Assembly: GCA_934045905.1 (NCBI GenBank)
Contig: OW203765.1
Location: forward strand, 19,035,409-19,099,408
From: Leuctra nigra
Lineage: Eukaryota; Arthropoda; Insecta; Plecoptera; Leuctridae
Direction: 5' to 3'
Length of the DNA: 64,000 nucleotides
This document shows positions 33,555 to 45,500 of the stretch, piece after piece. The translations under genes were made by a program, and so were the position numbers. Position 1 is the first letter of the stretch, and each line of letters begins with the position of its first letter. A model generated the notes under the pieces. It worked only from the letters and a program-made list of their open reading frames with translations, did no database searches and was not told the origin of the DNA.

Positions 33555-36500
33555 CTAATACTCCCACTTGGTGGCGTGGGCGTAGTCCGTGCCGCCGAGA
33601 CAGAACGAGCCGTTCTTGCTTGCGACGAGATACTCGCCTCCCACGCTCTTGATGCTCACCCGCGTGGGCTCGCGCAGCTCCAAGAAGAAGCCCTCGGGCA
33701 CGTCGGAGTCTGCGGAGACGCTCTCCCCGTCCACGTGCCAGTACTTGTTGTTCTGACCTGTTGAACAAGAGGAGAGATCGTCATATATACAGTTAGTATA
33801 CAAATAAAATCACTACTAGTACCTATGTATATTGTATGCGGAACTTTACCAATATTAGTGCTTCATTGATTTTATAATTTTGCACATTCTTGGTCACTGC
33901 TGAAGTTTGTTATAATTTTAATTTTCCATGAACCAAAGCTAAGATCTAGATTCTAAGAACATTTTCTAATAATTAGAAATCTTTTAACGGTTTGTAAAAT
34001 TAGATTAGCTAAATATTTCAAACTTTTCGATTAAACATTGAACTTTTTGCATGTCTCTCCACATCAAAACTAATTTTCAAAAGACTTAAACTTTTTCGCT
34101 ACCTATTTTACAGGATCCAACGTTTAAAAATTGTATTGCCAAAACACAATTCCCACATTGGACAAGTTACGCTTTGAAATTGTGTTAAACATGGTACAAA
34201 CTGTCCAGCAACTCTCCGCTTTTTCGATCATGACCAAATGCAGAGGTAAATAAGGTCACGGCAGCTGTCAGCCAATGAGCATGCTGTAATGATCCTATCA
34301 TAATGATTGTATCCATGCATTATGTAAGATTTAAATATAGCCGCCACAGATCGGTTTAGCAGGCTGTGGGACCGCAAGCGGGAGTCGAGAACGACCGGAC
34401 AGGCAGTCAGTCAAGGACAGCCATTGAACATGGACGACTCTGTATGTATCTTTATTAAATAAAGAAGTGAACCCACAAATATGGTTTATTAATTATCCTG
34501 CATAGTATTTGTGGTCAACCTAGTTCGAAGAACATTACATGGTGATCAGAAGTGGTGTCTGAATCTACATCGCACGTGAAACGTTGCAGAGCGCAAAGCC
34601 AACGCCTAGAATAGGTAAACGGCAAGCATCAAGATGGCCGCATCAGCACGAAAATTACCTGAACTCGAACTCACCGGGAACGTTAGTGAAAAGTGGAAGC
34701 TGTGGAAGCAGAAATTTGAAATTTACATGCGCGTGACGAAAGGTTACAAGGAAGATCCTGAGGATCAAGTTGCCACATTACTGAATGCAATTGGTGACGA
34801 AGCACTTACAGTTTTCAACACGTTCGAGCTGCGGGAAGTGGACAAGAAAGATCTAAACAAAGTGCTGCAAAAGTTTGACGAATTCTGTACCCCAAGAAAG
34901 AATCTGATTTACGAACAGAGCATATTCTTCACACGGTCGCAGCTTGATGGTGAGACCGTTGATCAGTTCATAACTCAACTGAAGCGTTTAGCAGGGTCCT
35001 GTGAATTTGGCCCACAGATGAAGCAAATGCTAACACTACGGCTTGTGTTGGGAATCGCGGACAAGGGGTTAAAGGAACGTCTACTCAGGGTTAATGACCT
35101 GACTTTAGAGAAAGCAGCAGACATCTGCAGGGCTGCGGAGGCTAGCAAGTTGCAGGCGATGGCGATTGAAGAAAAAGTACCTGTGGAGACACTCAAAGAA
35201 GAATCTGTGCAAGCAGTTGTGCAAAGAAAGAAGTCTGACAGCTACCAAAGCATGAAGAATTTTCCGAAGAAAGAGGAAAGCAACGGCACGAAGAATTTTC
35301 CGAAGAAAGAGGAAAAGCAGGAGAAGAAATCCTACGACTGCAAGAAATGCGGTTATCACCATGCGACTCTGAAGTGTCCAGCCTACGGGAAGACGTGTCT
35401 ACGCTGCAAAGAAGAAAATCACTTTGCAAAGATGTGCAAGCAACGAAGAATTGCAGAATTTGAAGTGGCACCAGATGAAGACTCATCTGAAGATGAGAAC
35501 AATTCAACACTGTACATCTCAACACTCACCGCCAAAAGCGTGAATGCTGTGAAGAAGACAGAAGATCTTGCCAGAGCATGGATTGTAGATGTCAATGTTG
35601 GTGGACAGAACGTCAAGATGAAAGTCGACACTGGTGCGGAGGTAAGCTGTTTGCCATTGACTTTATTTAAACAATTTAAAGGCAGGCTTCAGAAAACTTC
35701 CACGGTACTGGTAGCTTTTGGGAACCAGAAGATCAAACCAGCAGGAACTGCTAAGGTTCATTGTATTAAAAGTAGCTGCATTAAAGGAGTAAAACAAGTC
35801 GTGAAATTCATGATTGTTGATGAAGAGTTCATGCCACTACTGGGACTGCCGGATTGTGTCAGTTTGGGGTTTGTCAAAATGATTAATCACATAGAAACAT
35901 CTAGCAAAACCAGGCAACAGATCATCGCAGAAAATCCTCAAGTCTTCAAAGGTCTCGGGTGCATGCCGGGAACGTATTCGATTGCAGTGGATGCCAACTG
36001 TCGTCCAGTCGTCCAACCATCCCGGAAGGTGCCTATCGCTCTTCGAGACAAACTGAAGAAGGCGCTGAACGACCTGGAGGAAAGCCAGGTGATCAGGAAA
36101 GTGACAAAACCTACTGACTGGGTGAGTAACCTAGTGATTACGGAAAAGAAAAATAAATCTTTACGGCTGTGCTTGGACCCTATTGATCTGAACAAAGCCA
36201 TCAAGAGGGAGCATTATCCATTTCCATCTGCGGAAGAGGTCCAGGCTCAACTACAAGGCATGAACGTGTTCTCGATCCTTGACATGCGAGATGGGTTTTG
36301 GCAGGTCAGTCTCGATGATGACAGTGCTGACCTGTGCACATTTAATTCACCTTTTGGGAGATATCAGTTCCTCAGGATGCCTTTCGGAATTAAATCAGCT
36401 CCAGAAATCTTTCAAAGAAAGAACACCGAGAACTTTGGGCACATCAAAGGTGTTCAAGTCATATTTGATGATATTATCGTCGCAGGAGCAACCATCGCAG

Positions 36501-39500
36501 ATCACGACAAAGCACTTCAGGAACTACTAGAACGAGCCGAAGAACTCAACATCAGGTTCAACCCGGACAAGTTCCAGTTTCAGGTACGAGAAGTACGCTA
36601 TCTTGGACATGTTATGTCTAGTGAGGGAATGAAGACAGATCCAGAACGTGTCAGAGCAATTGTAGAGCTTCCGACTCCTACCAACGTAACAGAGCTAAGA
36701 CGGTTTATGGGAATGGTTAATTATGTAGGGCAATTTATTCCCAATCTATCATCAATTACGGCTCCGATTCGCATGCTGCTGAAGAAGGATGTCAACTGGG
36801 AATGGAATCGTGAGCAAATGAAGGCTGAGTCGGAGGTGAAGAGTCTTTTATCATCTGCTCCTGTTTTAGCATACTATGACAGCTCCAAGCCTTTAATCCT
36901 ACAAGTAGATGCCTCGAAAAGCGGATTAGGAGCTTGCCTTCTGCAGGAGGGCCGACCGGTGGCTTATGCATCGCGTAGTATGACCGAGACAGAAATTCAG
37001 TACGCTCAGATTGAGAAGGAACTTCTAGGCATTGTGTATGGAGTAGAAAAATTTCACTATTATGTCTATGGTAGAGCAACCATCGTGCAAACAGACCACA
37101 AACCGTTGGTCTCTATCATGTCAAAGCAAATCCACAAGGTTTCGCCGCGGCTGCAAAGGCTCCAGTTGAAATTAGTAAAATACGATCTGGATATTCACTA
37201 TATTCCAGGTTCTCAGATGTATATGGCTGACACACTTTCCAGAGCATACTTACCTGAGACAGGAAACGTGGACCCCGAGATGGAAGTTACTGTTCACAGT
37301 GTGTCTAAACATCTGGCAATGTCGGAAGAGAAGAGGACGGAATTCCGAGAAGCTACAGCAGAGTACGATGTAGCCAACGCACTGAAGGAACTACACAAGA
37401 ATGGATGGCCGGAGCATAAATGGCAGATCCCGAGCTGCGTGAAACCATACTGGTCCCTAAAGGAAGAAATCACGGTAGATGACGGTCTTATCTTCTTTGG
37501 TGATCGAGTTTTGGTGCCTCCCTGTCTCCGTCGTCGAATGTTAGAATTGCTTCACGAGGGACATATGGGAATTGAGAAGACCAAGAATCGTGGACGTCAA
37601 TTACTGTTCTGGTTAGGAATGAGCAAAGACATAGACGAGCTAGTGCGTAAGTGCAGTACATGTGAACATTTCCGTGACAAGAATGCCAAGGAACCTCTGC
37701 ACCCCCATCCGATACCCAATCGGCGATGGGAGGTTATAGCAGCGGATGTACTGGAGTTCAAGGGAAAATCATACTTGGTGGTCAAGGATTATTACTCGAA
37801 ATGGCTTGAGTTGGTGGAACTGCAAAACAAAACTGCAAAAGAATTAATCAATAAGATGAAAGCTATATTTTCCAGGAATGGTATTCCAGCCAGACTTGTT
37901 TCGGACAACATGCCATTTAGCAGTGCCGAATTTCGCACATTCGCCAAAGACTGGAACTTTGAATCCATCACGTCCAGTCCACGGTACCCACAGAGCAACG
38001 GGATGGCAGAGAACGGTGTCAAGATCGCCAAACGTATGTTGAAAAAGTCCTATCACTCCGGAACCGATATCTATATTTCCCTGTTAGAGTACCGAAACAC
38101 TCCGATTACTGGATTATCATTCTCTCCAGCTCAACTCATGGTTAACTGTCAATTAAAATCCAAACTTCCTATTTCGAACCATTTACTTGAACCAAAAATC
38201 CAAACTGATGTAAGACAACAGTTACAGCAAGTTCAAGACAAACAGAAATTGTTTTATGACAGGCGTGCAGTTCCTTTGCCTCAGTTAAAGGAAGGTGACC
38301 ACGTGGTGTACCGTCACAATCAACTCTGGGAGCCGGCTATTGTGGACCGGACCTGTACCCAACCACGGTCGTATGTAATCAGACGACCTGACGGCAGTGA
38401 GCTCCGGAGGAATCGGCGAGACCTCTCAAAATCCTTTGCCGACCATAAGGCAGAGACGGATACATTACCTGAAGACATACCCGACACTACCCAGGAGCTT
38501 GAAATTCAGCCCGAGTTTGTGCCACCTGCCCCTGACAGTCCTCCACCTCAAATTCGACGAAGTGGAAGAGAAAGGAAGAAGCCCGATAGACTCAAGGACT
38601 ATGTGTAATATCATTCATGTGTGAATTTCAGCTTAGGTTGTGATTGTAACTTATTGTATTATTCAATGATTAAGGGTTCTTGCTTGGAAAAATTTGTATC
38701 TCAGTGTCGTGTAATTGATATTGTATGGTGTGATCATTTCCTTTATGGATTAGCACTTTGTTACAGACAGTCTGCTATCAGTAGTAATTTTTAAGTAAGA
38801 GGGAAGGTGTAATGATCCTATCATAATGATTGTATCCATGCATTATGTAAGATTTAAATATAGCCGCCACAGATCGGTTTAGCAGGCTGTGGGACCGCAA
38901 GCGGGAGTCGAGAACGACCGGACAGGCAGTCAGTCAAGGACAGCCATTGAACATGGACGACTCTGTATGTATCTTTATTAAATAAAGAAGTGAACCCACA
39001 AATATGGTTTATTAATTATCCTGCATAGTATTTGTGGTCAACCTAGTTCGAAGAACATTACACATGCTGCTCTCCATTTAGCTCTCGAGAGTTGTTCGAC
39101 AGTGTATCCGGACTTCTAGATGTATTTGTAGATTGTAGTGTAGGAAAGAGGTTCATCCTTACCTTTGAAGAAGACCACTCCCTTCTCGCTACGCTCCACC
39201 TGGATGGTCTCGTACGTTGCCTTGTTGCACTCGAGCTTCACCGACGAGGTGCTCTTGTAGCCGACGAAGCCTTGCTCACACTTCAACACCAGGATCGGTC
39301 TGGAACCATCAACAGACATCTCTTTAATAAAATATGAATATGAATCTGTCATAAAAATTACATGACTCATATACTGCTTTCTAAAACACGGGACACTCTC
39401 CCGTTTTACTCTCCGCTTTTCGATCATGACCGAAGTGCAGAGAAGCAAGTAAGGTTTTAGTGACAGTTGTCAGCCAATGAGAGAGCTGCTCTTCACTCAG

Positions 39501-42500
39501 CTCTCAGCTTTTACTTGATAGTGTAGTGTGTCCTCTCTTTAAGCAATTTCACGTGCAGTTTGATTTACTCTTATACTATAGCTGATATCAAGAAAATCAA
39601 TTGTAGGTATGACATTTTTTAGAAATTGAGGTAGATAATGTATTTTTTTAAATTGGCCCACGAGCAGGGAATTTTAAAACTCAAATTTGCATATATAATT
39701 TAATTGTTATTGTCATTTCATTAGGTATTCTCCAAGATGAAGCATTTATTTGTTAAAAAAATAATGGAATAATATAATACACACACACACACACATGTTA
39801 TTATGTGAGATAATATTATCATATTATATGATCTGCCACCGTGCATTGTACCACAAAGCGGATCAATAAAACATACAATACAATACATTATATGCCATGA
39901 AAGCTGTTTTTAAATAAACCGACGAGGCAAATAACAAACGTTCTCAATTCCAGAAGTGAAACAAATAAATTATGAAAATTGTTATTCATGAAAGTCTCAC
40001 CTGTTGATGAGATAGAAGAAGTACTTTGCCTCATCGACGACGTCATCGCAGTTGGCATAGAGATGTCCAGAGCGTTTAGTTGCGACCAACTTGCCGTTGT
40101 TGGCTCTGAACGCGACCGAGCCGTCGCCCTGCCAGACGAGGTCGAAGAGAGCGTTGGAGGACCGCTTGTCTCCCGCCGCCTGGATCCCACCGCCAGACTC
40201 CAGCGTCCAGTAGCGGTCTTGCATCGTGCGGATGTACCAGCGCTTCGTGCTGGAGTCGAACTCAAGCTGGAACGTCTCGTGGTCCGAGATCTCGTCCTGG
40301 TTGGCGGTTACGTCCACGCCTGTTGACACGAGACACAACTTGTTAGTCAGCAGTATTCATGTTCAATTCGTTAAGAATGTTTGATAATTGTTTTCTTTTC
40401 TCTTGTGGCTTTTCTACTTCTGTTATTGTTTATTTTGTATCCATGATTCATTCCAAAGATGTTTGAAAATTTCATTCCATTAGGAATTCAAGTCAAATTC
40501 TGATTTTTCACATGTAAATTTAGCTGAATACATTGTACTGTTGTGCAATCTCTCATGGTGAACATTTTCAACAAACTCGCAAATAGGCTCGTTTTTTCAA
40601 ATCTAGATTTTAAATAATTTTGATTTATTTGTAAATTATTTATAATGAGTATGATATAACAATATTTTCTCTGACTTTAATACTTAATAGTTAATAGTGC
40701 TCCAGATGAAGGCTCCAGTTAAGTATCACTCAATAAAGGAAGAAATAATGTTTTACATTAAGTTTCACTTATACAAAAAAAAACTCAAATAAACAGAACA
40801 TAAAACAATAAACTCTGCCAGGTGGCACTTAAATGGAAGCCAGACACTCCTGGCCAGACCCTTTAAACTCCCTTCAAGGTTTCCTTAGGGGAACTGATGT
40901 AAATAATGAATAAAAAATAGAAAACCTTCGTGATCTGTTCAATTTAGTTTATTTCATAACCATATCGGGCATAGGTACTATTTGTATACAACCCACGCAA
41001 AACATCTATTTCATAGAAAATTTTTAATTTTGTCGAATATTAGATAATGTTTCTTCCATCTAGTGAACTTTTAACAACTTACAAATTGTAAGAGCGTATA
41101 CATTTCCCCAGAAAGGAGCCACTTTATGTGGAATCTATTTCATGAATTCAATGAAAAGGGCGAGACCTAACACCAAGGTCCATTAGCAGCCTCCCGTGAG
41201 TGTACCCAGACAGCTGAGGGTGCAGGTACAGTCTGAGGTCAAGACTACAACCAGCCGGGCGTGGTGTACTTCCAAAACCTACCCCAACCTCTCCACCCCC
41301 ACCCGCCCGCCAGACCCCCGGCACAAGGGGTCTTATTGATCGCGGCAGAGGACGTTACCCTGCTGAAACGTGGGCCTCCACTTCACGCGCTTTATCGCTG
41401 TGTTGTGCGTGCCAAACTAATCCTAGCGGGGATGCGTATCAAGATCATGCCGCATGCCTGCCTATTAGAAAGAGTGCCCCTCATAAAACATCGCTTTAAT
41501 AGCAAGGTGCTCGATCCAATATCATCTATTGAATAACTCAATTTACTAGTTCTTTCATTGGATACTTGGTCCTTTCCATTGGCATTCAACCCTTATGATA
41601 ACACTGGGAGAACGTAATTTTATTAATATTCTTTTATCAAGTTAAATAGGTAGGTACACTCGGCAAAACAAAAATTTATCGTTGTTTGAATGACTGCTGG
41701 TCATGTCCCATAATAAATGAAATGTGAGGTCACCTACTAGAGTGAGACAATGAGATCGCTTAGACTGACTTCTTATGGTGCGATCTTACATTTATCAGCC
41801 TATCAGATTTATTGAACGTTCAAGTGAACGGCCAACCTCCGAATAAAATTATTCATCAAATAAAGTCCCTTATTGATTAGATAGAGGGGGGGGGGGGGGG
41901 TATGTATCAACTTTTTGGTCCTCATAATGCCCGACGTTCGATACTTTTTATACCTACATAAAACGAATAAGGGAGTCAATTCCATTTTAGAGTCCGGAAA
42001 TCCCGATTTTATTAGCTTTCTGCATATAACGACTTTTGAATTTGTAACATGGCATAAATATTTCAATAAATGGTGCGTTTTTATTTAGACCCCCCCCCCC
42101 CGTGCTCTTTTAGCAAGTATGAAATGACTACGCAGTTGATGAGTTTCCTATATTTAAAACTAAGTATCAACAACAGTTCTTTCTGCCGCTTCGCCTCCCT
42201 TGGCCTCACCCCCTGTGAGATTGAGAAGCTGTAAAAACAAACCCCGTCTACATGTGGCTTCTAGACATTATGCAGACACACTTCGCTGCAGTGTGATTCG
42301 CATGCAGCATCTGCTAGCTCCGTGTGGTACTCGTAGATTACTGCATACGCAATGGCGACATCTCGTAACTCTGTACGAGTTTATGAGGGATGTAATGTGT
42401 ATGTTAATGGGCTCCATTCTTCAAGTAGGTACTTGTAAAGTATTAAAGGATTTTAAATTGTACTAATTCTATTTTGAAGACTGAATCGTTTAGTTTTTTT

Positions 42501-45500
42501 GTCTCTAATTGCAAAGCTGCCAAAACGCATAAACTCGTAATGGAGCCTTTTTATTGGATGGTACCTACAGAGTAAAAACAGAGTAAAAACTAACTAAAGA
42601 GTATTATCAAATTTTTAAATTATTTTGAAGCGGTGAAAAATCTATCTAGATAGGTACCTAATGAGTTTATTGGCGCCCAGAAATGTTCATTCATTAAAAA
42701 TTAAAAAATAATTGCAGTGCTATTTTTCTGTCCAAAAACTATATGTTATTGATGACCTCACAAAAAATATATATTGGCAGCCATTAATTAAAAATTAATA
42801 AAAAATGTCCTCAAGAACAAGTATGAAAGTATGAAATGGTTCTATTTTAAAAAAGAAACAGTAATTCTAAAACAAAATAAAAATGGAAGTTATTCAATTA
42901 TAATTTTTTTCCAGTAACATGATGTTTTCTTCATCTAGCCCGATTATTATGATTATTCAACAAAAAATACAAAACAGGAGCAACACAACATCAAACTAGA
43001 TTTTTGATAAATACACGAAATTAAAGACAAATTAAATTTCCATGACATAAATGAAATACATTGAATTAACTGGATTGATCTGTACCTTGCTTGACGGAGA
43101 CGTAGCGAGCGTTGAGCGCGGCGACGAAGCTGGCTTGCGGCAGCGAATCCTCGAGCGAGAACAACTCGTCCTTGGTGACGGAGGTGCTGCGCGACTTGAG
43201 CACCGCCTTGGATCCGATGGGGCTCAAGTAAGCGCCGCCGCGGTCGCGCAGTGCCAGCTGACCCTGGTGGTACTCGGCGCTGAACAGGCAGTTCGGGTTG
43301 CAGATGTCAACCAACTTGCCGTCGCGCGACAGATACCTGCGCAGAGTTAGCCGTCAAAGGAGAAGCAATACAGCGATGCCCAAACACATAGTTTCATACA
43401 ATGTCTTTGTTGAAAAAAAATTATATATGATTTGATAATAGTCACAATAGAAAGGGAGGAGAACCCATGTACATAATAGCTACAATTTTTCAAAAATATA
43501 TAATGTATAATCAGTCTATTAAGTTAATTAATAAAATTTAATTACAATTAGTTATCAGTTATCATTGACTAAAATGGATGAGAACAAAAAGTAGTAGATA
43601 CTAAAAGTACACCAGAAAGCTGTAAAATTACGAGATTGTTTCAAGATAAAATGTTTGATTATGTCAACAAAAACAATAAAATACTACTCAGGAATTGCAT
43701 TTATTTTATTTTTAAGTTTTGGAAAAATTATATTTGTTGTGAATTTACATTTTGACTTATAAAATAGTCATGTTCTTGATGGAATTGTAGAGAATTTAAT
43801 TTACAATACTTATCTATAATTTATTTACAATATTTTATATTAATATTTATAATTTGATGTTTGACAATTAATTAACAACATGTCCACCATTGCTACATTG
43901 TAAAGGAGACAATGAAGAGAGATCTGACCGGGAAACGTGCCCATGAATGTGACATGTGATTGAAGTGACGTACTTGTTGTTGCACGTGTGCAGCGCGTAC
44001 TTCCCGTCCAGTCGGAACTCGAGCGTGAAGAGCGTGTCCTCGCCCCAGGGGATGTTGGCGTCCACGTGGATCTCGTCCAGGTTCTCGCTGAGGTGCGCGA
44101 ACCTCTTGCGCCCCACGCTGCGCAGGTTCACCTGGAACATCATCGCAAGTCGAGTCAGACAAGCTTCGGACACGAGACCAGGAGTTGTAAGGAATCACAG
44201 CCGAATGAAAGGGTTTTATTTGTATGGCCCATTGTATTAGAGTCAGGAACAAATTACCTTTGCAAGCGTTTTTATTTGAATTATCCAGAAAATATGGAAA
44301 ATAATGACAATTTAATCTAAAATAATAATAAAAAACACAGGTAAAATATTTCGGCAACTGAAAATTGTCTAATTTAGGAAAAGGGAACAATTAAGAAACA
44401 AAATAAAAAGCAACTGAACACACTTTCTTTTTTTTTTTTTAAATAAATTGAGATTTTTCCTAAAAATTGCAAATTATGGATGAATGCATATTTTGGATAT
44501 TTTTATCAATTTTAATAACAAATAATAATTTTTTGTTTATTTCAAAGACAAATTAAAATATAAATATATTCGAAAAATTTCAGTATATTTAGGTACATCG
44601 TTTTCTTTTTAAACAAATCAAACTAATAAAATATTCCCTTCTTCACACTCTGTTCCAGCTTGAATTCAGTGAATTGTCCACGCAGGAATAGTTCCCATGT
44701 TTTACCTGTGGCCTGGCGGCGAGATGCACGAGCCAGAACTCGTGTTCCGCCGGCACTTTGCCCGTGCAGGTGAGCTTGTCGGCCGAGGCACCGAGGTAGT
44801 AGCCGCGCGCGATGTTGCGCAGCGCCCAGCGGCCCGTGTTGTCGTCGGCGACGGAGATCTGGAACTTGGCACCGGGTTCCTTCTCGTCGCCCTCGCAAGT
44901 CACGTTGCCGAACGCGTCCACGGCCAGGTACTTGTCCAGGTGCGAGCGAAGGTAGATCGTGCTGTCCGAACCGCAAGGCTCAAGGGTCCATACCTGCAGG
45001 AATACAAGTGGTTGGCTTACAATCATTTTCTCAAATCTTTCCCATAGGTATTGATGACCTAACTTATTGATAATATACAGAGAAGTGAAAATTAAAGTAT
45101 TATCATTACTTAATTATTGTAATTTTTTTTTATTAATATTGAAATATTGAGTGATAAATCGGAACTAAATTGTTTCAAAATCGCCTATTGCCTTGTAATT
45201 TGACATTGAAGGTGAAGAAACGGAGATTTTTTATGTGGAAATTAATGTAAAAAAATTAATGAAAGAAAAAACGTCGTATGGAACAAAAATGCGTCAAGAA
45301 ATTGTTACGTCAAGTTGACCTATATTTAAAAAATACATCAGTTTTTGGAACTCCCATAGCTAAAATGTAAATCTTCGAAATCAATCTGGGAGTCATGTAG
45401 ATTTTTTTTAAATAGAAGTGGTTGCTAGTTTAACAAAAAGAAGAAGAAACAACTGAATCACTTATTCAAGTAAGGGCATGAGTCCATGGTAAGTAGTTCT

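Larger units (their letters stand above)
34285..39062 (+). mobile_element. Ty3/gypsy LTR retrotransposon, complete, antisense in fascin intron 6
   Basis: Two 255-bp LTRs (34285-34539 and 38808-39062) that I find identical on direct reading, starting TG and ending CA. A 5-bp target duplication CATGC flanks them (34280-34284 and 39063-39067). A primer-binding-site candidate starts at 34540 (TGGTGATCAGAAGTGG) and a polypurine tract AAGAGGGAAGG abuts the 3' LTR (38797-38807). One open gag-pol frame fills the interior. Matching LTRs mean a very recent insertion. No env gene was seen. Confidence 0.95.

Noticed and set aside
34634..38608. Envelope gene that would make the LTR element an errantivirus
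   Set aside because: Only about 200 bases separate the gag-pol stop from the 3' LTR, leaving no room for env.
39979..40326. Plus-strand open frame over fascin exon 5
   Set aside because: Shadow of the GC-rich minus-strand exon; no domain. The same applies to 43051-43350, 43956-44320 and 44697-45047.
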